Positions 1 to 5,153 of a stretch of 6,756 bases of DNA are shown one piece after another. Made by a program: the position numbers and the translations under genes. The DNA is taken from NCBI GenBank assembly GCA_003482455.1, contig DMYW01000001.1:14606-21361 (forward strand). Reading direction: 5' to 3'. The stretch is from Rheinheimera sp. (lineage in GTDB: Bacteria; Pseudomonadota; Gammaproteobacteria; Enterobacterales; Alteromonadaceae). Each line of letters opens with the position of its first letter. The stretch's first letter is position 1. The notes under the pieces were generated by a model, which saw nothing but the letters and a program-made list of their open reading frames with translations, did no database searches and was not told where the DNA came from.

Positions 1-6
1 GAAGTG

Positions 7-375
7 ATGCTCGGGCTTGTCGTGCTATTCATTTCATTGGTGTTTTTTGCGCTGGTGGTGATGATTGTGACCAAAGCATCGCTGTCACTTGCGGCTGTTG
101 GCGGTGCCATCCTGTTAGCGGCAATTGGCGGCTGGTTCGCCCAACTGGCTTATCGGCTAGTGCTGAACAAACCCAGACCTAGCGGCGGTTTATTATCGCC
201 TTTGGCACTGAAATTTTGGTGCGCGCTTTTTGGGGTCACCTCATGTGCCAACGTGGTTATTTTCTTAATTGCAGCCGAGTTTGGTACTGCCGTTGGCGCG
301 GCAATGATGCTTCCGGTTTGTTGGTATGGTTGGAAACTTGCGAATAAAAGACAGCAGCGCAATAGTAGCTTTTGA
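7..375 (+). CDS. Small four-helix inner-membrane protein of unknown function
   Basis: The product is about 122 residues and almost entirely hydrophobic. Four membrane segments can be seen at roughly residues 2-22, 26-49, 67-90 and 93-110, with short polar links (RLVLNKPRPSGG between the second and third) and a basic tail (KLANKRQQR). No catalytic or binding motif is recognisable and I cannot assign a family. The start is uncertain: GTG at 4 and ATG at 7 are adjacent, the frame is open to the window edge, and too little upstream sequence is present to see a ribosome binding site, so the true gene may begin outside the window. Its stop lies 33 bases before the esterase gene on the same strand, so the two may be co-transcribed. 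That link is inference only. Confidence 0.65.
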   Translation: MLGLVVLFISLVFFALVVMIVTKASLSLAAVGGAILLAAIGGWFAQLAYRLVLNKPRPSGGLLSPLALKFWCALFGVTSCANVVIFLIAAEFGTAVGAAMMLPVCWYGWKLANKRQQRNSSF

Positions 376-408
376 AAACACCAACGACTTAGCACAACCG
401 GAGCCATC

Positions 409-1584
409 ATGCACACCAAGCGTACGCTTAAAAAATTCCTGCAGCGGCTGCTGCTCAGCCTAGTGCTGGTGGTCAGCCTCGGCGCAGGGTTATTTGGTTA
501 TTTCCTGTATACGCCAGATGCAATCGAGCCGAAGCTAAGCGGCACATTGCAGACAGCCACCATCGACGTGGGCGGCGTGACCTACACCTACCGTCTTTAC
601 CTGCCGAACAATCTGCCTGAGCATGCGCCGCTGGTGCTCGTGCTTCATGGCTCGGGCCAAAATGGTGCGCAAATTCGCATGGAAACCGGCTTTGGCTTTG
701 ACCGCCTCGCCGATGCCAAGCAGTTTGCCGTGCTCTACCCCAGTAGCAAATCCTTTGATTGGAACGACTGCAGCAACACCGGCGACTTTCAAGTGGATGG
801 CCGCGAACTGGACCATCAGAGCTACCTCAATACATTGGTCGACCGCCTAGTCGCCACGCATCAATTCGACCGCAACCGCGTGTTTGTCACGGGCGTGTCG
901 TCCGGCGGTTTTATGTCGCTGCGCTTGGCTCTGGAATCCGCCAGCCGGTTTCGCGCGGTCGCGGCGGTGTCGGCCAATGTGCCAGCGGCCGGCAACTTTA
1001 AGTGCAAACTGCCTCGTGGTGAGGTCAGCGCGAACAGTTCGAACGAAGCGGCGAGTGTGGCAGGCGCCAGCAGTTCAAGTGGCACTGCAGACACAAACAA
1101 CACGGCGAACTTGGGAAACGCAGCGCCCCCCGATGGATCAGCAGGCTTAGACAGCGCGGCGCGCACAAAACACGCCACCAGTTCTGTGTTATTCATAAAC
1201 GGCACCGCCGATCCGTTGGTGCCGTATCAAGGCGGCCAAGCAGCGCTGTGGGGCATGTTCTTCGACAGCGGCGAAGTGTTATCGGCACAGGCGTCCGCCG
1301 AGTTTTTCGCCAGGCTTAATCAGCTTCAGCAGCAAACCCCGAACACAGCTGAGCAAGCCACTGAACGTGCAGCAACCACCACCTTTGAACGCCGCGTCTG
1401 GCAAGGTGATAGCGGGGTTCAAGTCGAGCTAATCACCATCCCAAGCGGCGGCCACGGTATGCCACAACCGGATTGGCAACGCCCACGGTTGTTAGGGCCA
1501 TCGCCGATGTCGCCCAACGGCCCGGAACTGATATGGCAGTTTTTTAACCGCAGCACTCAGCAAAGCGCGCCGCAACAACCGTAA
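409..1584 (+). CDS. LpqC / PHB-depolymerase-like esterase, membrane-anchored or secreted
   Basis: This 391-residue alpha/beta-hydrolase belongs to the LpqC / Esterase_PHB group, whose members hydrolyse polyhydroxyalkanoate, feruloyl or other esters. Residues 1-13 are basic and 14-34 hydrophobic, giving a signal peptide or signal anchor, so the enzyme should act outside the cytoplasm. The oxyanion segment is HGSGQ (80-84). The nucleophile is Ser164 in GVSSGG, the acid Asp268 in NGTADPLVPY, and the base His349 in GGHGMP. Cys121 and Cys199 could form a disulfide. Residues about 204-256 are a Ser/Ala/Asn/Gly/Thr-rich insert just before the strand leading to Asp268, and 304-325 is a second low-complexity stretch. 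GGAG at 400-403, five bases from the ATG, supports the start. The fold and triad are clear, but the substrate is not: a general carboxylesterase is as likely as a polymer depolymerase. Confidence 0.88.
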   Translation: MHTKRTLKKFLQRLLLSLVLVVSLGAGLFGYFLYTPDAIEPKLSGTLQTATIDVGGVTYTYRLYLPNNLPEHAPLVLVLHGSGQNGAQIRMETGFGFDRLADAKQFAVLYPSSKSFDWNDCSNTGDFQVDGRELDHQSYLNTLVDRLVATHQFDRNRVFVTGVSSGGFMSLRLALESASRFRAVAAVSANVPAAGNFKCKLPRGEVSANSSNEAASVAGASSSSGTADTNNTANLGNAAPPDGSAGLDSAARTKHATSSVLFINGTADPLVPYQGGQAALWGMFFDSGEVLSAQASAEFFARLNQLQQQTPNTAEQATERAATTTFERRVWQGDSGVQVELITIPSGGHGMPQPDWQRPRLLGPSPMSPNGPELIWQFFNRSTQQSAPQQP

Positions 1585-1585
1585 C

Positions 1586-1710
1586 GGCAATTTTGGCCAC
1601 GGACCTGCTCGTGGCTCGATTGCGGCATGGCTGCAAACGCCACTTTTGCTTGGGTAAACCGCAAGGAAAGTAGGTTTACGGCCTGAAACAATTGCCCAGA
1701 TGTTCTTTTT
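1586..1710 (+). other. Nested inverted repeats in the 3' region of the esterase gene
   Basis: Directly after the esterase stop, GGCAATT (1586-1592) can pair with AATTGCC (1690-1696). Inside it lie two further perfect stems, GCCACG/CGTGGC (1596-1601 with 1610-1615) and GTAAACC/GGTTTAC (1654-1660 with 1673-1679). A run of five T follows at 1706-1710. On the + strand this could fold as a closed multi-stem RNA, either a structured 3' UTR or a small RNA. The stems are short and the T run is about ten bases from the outer stem, so it is not a standard terminator. No known RNA family is recognised. Confidence 0.3.
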
Positions 1711-1727
1711 ACAACAAAGTGAGGCAG

Positions 1728-1753
1728 AAAAAATCCCGGCGGACCGGGATTTT
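1728..1753 (-). terminator. Rho-independent terminator of the DUF1566 gene, possibly bidirectional
   Basis: AAAATCCCGG (1730-1739) and CCGGGATTTT (1744-1753) form a perfect 10-bp stem with a CGGA loop. Read on the - strand it ends in six T (1733-1728), the classic form, and lies 12 bases beyond the stop of the DUF1566 gene. On the + strand the T run is only four, but the stem could also stop transcripts from the esterase gene. Confidence 0.85.
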
Positions 1754-1765
1754 AGTCAAGGAGTT

Positions 1766-2329
1766 TTATTCATCAGTGGCAGGGTTGAAGTCTCTGACCA
1801 ATCTTAGTCTGGCATTACAGTTTCTGGAATTACACATTTCCCTTTCTAGACCTCGATAGAGATCTAAGACGTACATGTAATTTGCTCTTCTCGGGGTTGA
1901 CGTCCAAAAAAAGCCTGAGAATGTGAATGATTCATCGTGCGGGAAAGCAGAAAGGTTGATTGCAGGTTTAATACAGCCCCTGCTCAGAACCTTGCCATTT
2001 TCGACATACATTTCCCCACTTAAAATACTTGTTAATTCCAGCAGTGTTGGCAATCGCCAGCCGAACTCATTACTTGCATGTGCTGTTGCCTGTTCGAAAT
2101 TAAAATATTTGATTTTGTTTTCACAAAACTGCCCGTTAAAGTAAATGCCTTCAGGACAGCGCTTCCACACTAAATGAGTCTGCAAATCAAGGACTTCAGC
2201 ACCGTTTGACAATATCTTGTACCGAGAATCTGGAGTCCATGTTTCACAGGCAGTCGATGCCGACACTACTGTAGAAAATGATAATAAGCAGAAAATCGAC
2301 GCAAAAAAACCTAGGTTCACTCGTTTCAT
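1766..2329 (-). CDS. Exported DUF1566-type protein with six cysteines in the mature part
   Basis: The 187-residue product has a signal peptide (residues 1-24, basic start, hydrophobic core, likely cleavage after VSA). The rest resembles the DUF1566 (Lcl C-terminal-like) module: AEVLDLQTHLVWKRC (44-58), GWRLPTLLELTSIL (90-103), FFWTSTP (140-146) and ARLRLVRD (173-180). Mature cysteines at 28, 58, 69, 119, 166 and 171 would allow three disulfides after export. DUF1566 modules occur in secreted and surface proteins of Proteobacteria and Bacteroidetes; their molecular role is not established and none is claimed here. AAGGGA on the - strand (2340-2335), five bases from the ATG, supports the start. 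The gene is clearly AT-rich: 22 of 60 bases are G or C at 1981-2040, against 39 of 60 at 901-960 in the esterase. That suggests acquisition from elsewhere. It appears to be a single-gene unit with its own terminator. Confidence 0.82.
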   Translation of the reverse strand: MKRVNLGFFASIFCLLSFSTVVSASTACETWTPDSRYKILSNGAEVLDLQTHLVWKRCPEGIYFNGQFCENKIKYFNFEQATAHASNEFGWRLPTLLELTSILSGEMYVENGKVLSRGCIKPAINLSAFPHDESFTFSGFFWTSTPRRANYMYVLDLYRGLEREMCNSRNCNARLRLVRDFNPATDE

Positions 2330-2345
2330 TTCAATCCCTTAAATG

Positions 2346-2360
2346 AAGTTTAAGAAACTT
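2346..2360. repeat. Perfect 6-3-6 inverted repeat upstream of the DUF1566 start
   Basis: AAGTTT-AAG-AAACTT lies 17-31 bases upstream of the DUF1566 ATG, just before its ribosome binding site. It could be a dyad operator or a small leader hairpin. It is AT-rich in an AT-rich stretch, so chance is a real alternative. Confidence 0.3.
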
Positions 2361-2403
2361 ATATTTAACCTAGATTCAAATAAATGCAACATCACAGGGA
2401 TAG

Positions 2404-2419
2404 TACGACGGGCGTCGTA
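2404..2419. repeat. Hairpin-forming inverted repeat
   Basis: TACGAC-GGGC-GTCGTA forms a perfect 6-bp stem with a four-base loop. On the + strand it is followed after two A by five T (2422-2426), so it has a weak terminator-like form, yet no + strand gene precedes it. It lies between the DUF1566 gene and the tRNA terminator. Confidence 0.4.
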
Positions 2420-2421
2420 AA

Positions 2422-2439
2422 TTTTTGCCGGCGCAAAAA
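2422..2439. repeat. Palindrome TTTTTGC-CGGC-GCAAAAA
   Basis: Perfect 7-bp arms flank a self-complementary CGGC core. It sits between the preceding hairpin (2404-2419) and the tRNA terminator (2446-2463). On either strand the stem ends in T, so it may serve as a back-up terminator for the tRNA transcript. It could also be a protein-binding dyad. Confidence 0.4.
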
Positions 2440-2440
2440 C

Positions 2441-2463
2441 AAAAAAATCGACTGATGTCGATT
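2441..2463 (-). terminator. Rho-independent terminator of the tRNA-Leu gene
   Basis: AATCGAC (2446-2452) and GTCGATT (2457-2463) pair with a four-base loop. Read on the - strand the stem runs into seven T, then G, then five more T (through 2435). It lies 45 bases beyond the CCA end of the tRNA, as expected for a monocistronic tRNA transcript. Confidence 0.85.
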
Positions 2464-2507
2464 GAGTTTATTTAGCTAACTTGATTGTGTTCAACGACTT
2501 AAGTCAT

Positions 2508-2594
2508 TGGTGCCTAGGGTCGGACTCGAACCGACACGGTGTCACCACCGGCGGATTTTGAATCCGCTGCGTCTACCGATTTCGCCACCTAGGC
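2508..2594 (-). tRNA. tRNA-Leu (anticodon CAA)
   Basis: The 87-base gene includes the encoded CCA end. The acceptor arms GCCTAGG and CCTAGGC pair perfectly, with A as discriminator. The anticodon stem GCGGA/TCCGC holds the loop TTCAAAA, so the anticodon is CAA and the codon read is UUG. The long variable arm CGGTG-GTGA-CACCG marks a class II tRNA, and the T arm GTCGG/CCGAC carries the loop TTCGAGT. The D arm contains the expected GG. The E. coli gene for this isoacceptor is leuX, a well-known insertion site for genomic islands. Here the AT-rich DUF1566 gene lies on the 3' side of the tRNA. Confidence 0.97.
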
Positions 2595-2622
2595 ATAGGG
2601 GGTCTTGCGTGGTAGTGCTTGC

Positions 2623-2650
2623 ATTATACAAAGCTCGGTTCGGTGTGCAA
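2623..2650 (-). promoter_or_regulatory. Sigma-70 promoter of tRNA-Leu
   Basis: On the - strand, TTGCAC (2650-2645) and a perfect TATAAT (2628-2623) are separated by 16 bases. Transcription would start near 2616, about 20 bases before the mature 5' end. The sequence just upstream (about 2651-2670) is rich in A and T, as in the UP elements of stable RNA promoters. Confidence 0.8.
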
Positions 2651-2733
2651 GCAAAAATTTTAGCAAAACCAACTGACTGCGTAATTTTGCAGCAACCAGC
2701 CCCAAAATGACCGCGCCAGCGCATTAAAAAGCA

Positions 2734-3243
2734 TCACGGGACTCGGCGCCACTGCTCTTCGATATGAATGCCATCTTCATCGCCGCTGTGTAGCCAATTG
2801 CCACCTTCGAGCTTGCAAGCAAAGCGATAGGTTTTGCCCAGTAGGCGTGGTTTAGATGCAGTGTCGATGCGCTCGACATAAAAACCCTGCTCTACTTGCA
2901 CGCGGCCAGATGCGGCGACATCAAAGGCGCCTTGGGCTTGCCAGGTGATAAACGCCATATGCTGGCCCGCAATGACTTTACGGCTTAAAGTGCTGCCGTC
3001 TGTGATGCTGCCCACTAGCGCGCCTGTTTTATCGAAATAACGCGCACTGGCTAATTCCCAAGTCCCTTGCAGTTGCTCAAGTGAGCAGGCTTGTTGCGCG
3101 CTGGCCTGTATTTGCTGGCTAGCCTGCGCTTGCCCAAACGTCTGCGCCTGTGAGCTTGTCGCCGCGTGTGCGCTCAAACAGCCCAACACCAAAGCGCCAA
3201 CGCCAAAATACAGACCTCTCGTGATCCCCGAACCTACCGTCAT
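2734..3243 (-). CDS. Small exported protein of unknown function, possibly lipocalin-like
   Basis: The start chosen is the ATG at 3243, preceded by GGAG (3253-3250) with six bases spacing. This gives 169 residues and places a good signal sequence at the N-terminus. The frame runs on to a TTG at 3312, but that lies inside a palindrome and would bury the signal. Residues 11-27 are hydrophobic, ending in GCLSAHA. Either signal peptidase I cuts after AHA or, with VLGC (19-22) as a weak lipobox, the product is a lipoprotein. A Gln/Ala/Ser-rich linker (about 28-50) leads to a compact domain with CSLEQLQGTWELASARYF near its start and HIEEQWRRV at its end. The GTWEL opening recalls lipocalin-like beta-barrel domains, but I do not recognise a specific family. 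Cys51 and a later Cys in RFACKL may pair. The gene stands alone on its strand, and no terminator is evident after it. Confidence 0.72.
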   Translation of the reverse strand: MTVGSGITRGLYFGVGALVLGCLSAHAATSSQAQTFGQAQASQQIQASAQQACSLEQLQGTWELASARYFDKTGALVGSITDGSTLSRKVIAGQHMAFITWQAQGAFDVAASGRVQVEQGFYVERIDTASKPRLLGKTYRFACKLEGGNWLHSGDEDGIHIEEQWRRVP

Positions 3244-3274
3244 CTTCCACTCCACCTGTGCTGTCCATTGCCTT

Positions 3275-3303
3275 ACCCTACCGTGACAAAACAATATTGA
3301 CAA
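3275..3303 (-). promoter_or_regulatory. Candidate promoter of the small exported protein gene
   Basis: On the - strand, TTGTCA (3303-3298, five of six consensus bases) and TAGGGT (3280-3275, weak) are separated by 17 bases. The -35 box lies inside the 18-bp palindrome, so a protein bound there would block this promoter. The -10 box is poor, so the assignment is tentative. Confidence 0.35.
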
Positions 3304-3313
3304 CGTTGTCAAT
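3296..3313. promoter_or_regulatory. Perfect 18-bp palindrome, LacI-family operator-like
   Basis: ATTGACAACGTTGTCAAT is its own reverse complement. An even-length dyad with a central CG step is the usual form of operators bound by LacI-family repressors, whose hinge helices open the central CpG; TetR-type sites can also look like this. It lies 53-70 bases upstream of the ATG of the - strand exported protein gene and overlaps its candidate -35 box. It is about 158 bases upstream of the RDD gene start. No regulator gene is present in the window. Confidence 0.6.
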
Positions 3314-3413
3314 GTAATTGAAACAGCACGTTATGTAACAAAAAACCACGGTGCCGTTTGAACCCTACTCGTCAACATCGCTAACATCGACGACTAGCAG
3401 CGGCGGGCTTGGC

Positions 3414-3442
3414 TTTGCGCTCTTGGCGGCTTCTGATAGACT
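3414..3442 (+). promoter_or_regulatory. Candidate extended -10 promoter of the RDD gene
   Basis: TGATAGACT (3434-3442) has the TGn extension followed by TAGACT, with TTTGCG (3414-3419) 17 bases upstream as a weak -35. Transcription would start near 3449, about 20 bases before the ATG at 3471. This agrees with that start rather than the upstream GTG. Confidence 0.4.
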
Positions 3443-3470
3443 CGCCGCAACTAATTTTGGGGACTTGCCG

Positions 3471-3968
3471 ATGTATTTAGACAATCCGCGGGCGGGCGTG
3501 CTGCGCCGACTTTCCGCCATCATGTACGACAGTTTGGTGTTGTGTGCCTTGTGGATGGCGGCGATGGCACTGGGTTTATTGGCAGTGGTGCTGCTGGAAA
3601 GAGTTGGGGTGATTTCGCTGGTCGGCTATGTCGACGCCGCCGAGTATGTGCAAAAACATGCGTTGTGGTTTCAGCTTTACAGCCTGGTGGTGTTTGGCTG
3701 GTTCTTCGTCTACTTTTGGACAAAAGCGGGCCAAACCTTGGGCATGCGCGCTTGGCGTATGCTCCTTATTAGCGCGGACGGCAAACCACTGACCGTCAAA
3801 CAAGCGGCTATTCGCTTGCTGACCTCGTTGTTTGGGCTGGGCAACTTTTGGTTGTGGATAAAGCGCAAAGACGGCCAAGCGCTGCAGGACAAACTCAGCG
3901 GCACCTATGTGGTGGTGCTGACCAAAGAGCAAAGCAAAGAATTTAACTTGCATAAACAGGCGCGGTAA
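3471..3968 (+). CDS. RDD-family inner-membrane protein
   Basis: The 165-residue product matches the RDD family of small membrane proteins. The first signature is RAGVLRRLSAIMYD (7-20), with the Arg and Asp that name the family. A first membrane helix follows at 20-43 and a second at 66-84. The second signature is GQTLGMRAWRMLLI (87-100), and a third helical stretch (112-130) leads to the usual close GQALQDKLSGTYVV (135-148). The function of most RDD proteins is unknown; some act in ion transport in other bacteria. The frame extends to a GTG at 3351, but the added 40 residues are Ser/Thr-rich, unlike the family. GGGGA at 3459-3463 and the ATG at 3471 fit better. It faces lptG across a shared terminator, a position I recall as common in marine gammaproteobacteria. 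Confidence 0.9.
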   Translation: MYLDNPRAGVLRRLSAIMYDSLVLCALWMAAMALGLLAVVLLERVGVISLVGYVDAAEYVQKHALWFQLYSLVVFGWFFVYFWTKAGQTLGMRAWRMLLISADGKPLTVKQAAIRLLTSLFGLGNFWLWIKRKDGQALQDKLSGTYVVVLTKEQSKEFNLHKQAR

Positions 3969-3982
3969 TCTGCGCCTTGATA

Positions 3983-4010
3983 AAAAAACCGCGCTATTGC
4001 GCGGTTTTTT
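3983..4010. terminator. Bidirectional rho-independent terminator between RDD gene and lptG
   Basis: AAAAAACCGCGC (3983-3994) and GCGCGGTTTTTT (3999-4010) form a perfect 12-bp stem with the loop TATT. Both strands end in a run of at least six T, so it should stop the RDD transcript 14 bases after its stop codon and the lptF-lptG transcript about 75 bases after its stop codon. Confidence 0.95.
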
Positions 4011-4085
4011 ATTGCCAAGACATGGCTCTGCGAATACTTCAATCAGCTGCGGCTTGTCCGCCTGACGTGGCAGGCAAACACCTCA

Positions 4086-5153
4086 TCATACCTTGCGTTG
4101 CATCAGATATACGGCGATACCGGCAAACAACAAGCTCGGCAGCACAGCGCCAAGAGCCGGTGGCAAGTTGTACACCAACGCCATAGGCCCAAACACTTCG
4201 TTCGCCATGTAAAAACCAAAGCCGGTCAGAATCCCCATCAGCACGCGTGCCGCCATAGTGACACTGCGCAGCGGGCCGAAAATAAACGACAGCGCCAGCA
4301 ATAACATGGCAATCACCGTCAACGGCGATGCCGCTTTGCGCCAAAACGCCAGCTGATAACGGCGGCTATCTTGTTGGTTTGAATTGAGATAATCCAGATA
4401 CTCACCCAAACCTTTTAAGCTAAGTAGCTCAGGTTTGACTGATACAACGCCCAGTTTTTCTGGTGTTAAGCTTGAGCGCCAACGCTGTTCATGCCATTGA
4501 TGTTTTTCAACTTGTTCGTCTTTAAAACCCAAACGCGACACTTGTTGCAGCTGCCAGACGCCTTGGTTAAACACCGCAGAATGCGCATAAACAATGGCTT
4601 GCAGCGACAAATCGGGCGCAAATTCATAGATGGTGACGTTTTTTAACACACCGTCGTCAGTGACTTGGCGGATGTTAACGAAGTCTTCGCCGTCTTTGGC
4701 CCAAACCCCTTGTTGCGCCGCAAACAAATCGCCGCCCGAAATCGCTTTGGTTTTGAGTTCCCGGGCAAACTTTTCACTAGCCGGCGCGCCCCATTCACCA
4801 ATTGCCATCACCAGCACTATCATCAGCGCTGAGGTTTTTAAGACGCTGCTGATGATGTTGAATTTCGACATACCGGCGGCTTGCATCACCACCAACTCGC
4901 TGTTGGACGCCAGCATGCCAAGCCCGACTAAACCGCCGATCAGCGCCGCCATCGGGAAAAACATCACTAAGTCGCCAGGAATACTACACAAACTGTACAT
5001 GCCCGCCACGAGCGTGGTGTAGTCGCCACGGCCAACCAACCGCAGCTGGTCAATAAAGCGGAACATGCCTGACAGCACCAACAACACGGTTAACGACAAG
5101 GCGGTGGTCGATAAAATAATCCGGCCTATGTACAGGTCGAGGATGCGGATCAT
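4086..5153 (-). CDS. lptG: LPS export ABC transporter permease LptG
   Basis: LptG pairs with LptF and the LptB2 ATPase in the inner membrane to extract lipopolysaccharide and pass it to LptC and the periplasmic bridge. The 355 residues match the usual family length. Membrane helices lie at about 13-34, 60-82 and 104-120, and again at 275-293, 300-320 and 333-351. The periplasmic beta-jellyroll domain lies between, about 135-265. The cytoplasmic segment SNSELVVMQAAGMS (83-96) is the conserved coupling helix that contacts LptB, with Glu86 intact. The ATG overlaps the lptF stop as ATGA (5153-5150), and a strong AAGGAGG (5164-5158) sits four bases upstream, within lptF. This points to coupled translation. 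It is the last gene of the operon before the shared terminator. LptB and LptC are not in the window. Confidence 0.97.
   Translation of the reverse strand: MIRILDLYIGRIILSTTALSLTVLLVLSGMFRFIDQLRLVGRGDYTTLVAGMYSLCSIPGDLVMFFPMAALIGGLVGLGMLASNSELVVMQAAGMSKFNIISSVLKTSALMIVLVMAIGEWGAPASEKFARELKTKAISGGDLFAAQQGVWAKDGEDFVNIRQVTDDGVLKNVTIYEFAPDLSLQAIVYAHSAVFNQGVWQLQQVSRLGFKDEQVEKHQWHEQRWRSSLTPEKLGVVSVKPELLSLKGLGEYLDYLNSNQQDSRRYQLAFWRKAASPLTVIAMLLLALSFIFGPLRSVTMAARVLMGILTGFGFYMANEVFGPMALVYNLPPALGAVLPSLLFAGIAVYLMQRKV

Noticed and set aside
861..1205. 114-codon frame on the - strand inside the esterase
   Set aside because: It is a shadow of the esterase gene, which has an intact catalytic triad, a ribosome binding site and family motifs. 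The antisense product shows no domain.
2496..2505. 10-bp palindrome GACTTAAGTC beside the tRNA 3' end
   Set aside because: It is short, has no second copy suggesting an attachment site, and is plausibly just tRNA trailer sequence.
2507..2710. Open frame on the + strand across the tRNA
   Set aside because: It is the antisense of tRNA-Leu; its start (MVPRVGLEPTRCHH...) is the familiar spurious translation across tRNA genes.
3244..3312. Upstream TTG start that would lengthen the exported protein by 23 residues
   Set aside because: It has no good ribosome binding site, lies within the palindrome and would place a polar stretch before the signal sequence.
3351..3470. Upstream GTG start for the RDD protein
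   Set aside because: The extra 40 residues are Ser/Thr-rich and foreign to the family. The ATG at 3471 has GGGGA upstream and a candidate promoter lies inside the extension.
4060..4075. GCCTG/CAGGC inverted repeat after lptG
   Set aside because: It has only five base pairs, no T run, and a much stronger terminator lies just beyond it.
4630..5022. 130-codon + strand frame within lptG
   Set aside because: It is antisense to a well-matched lptG frame and shows no family motif.
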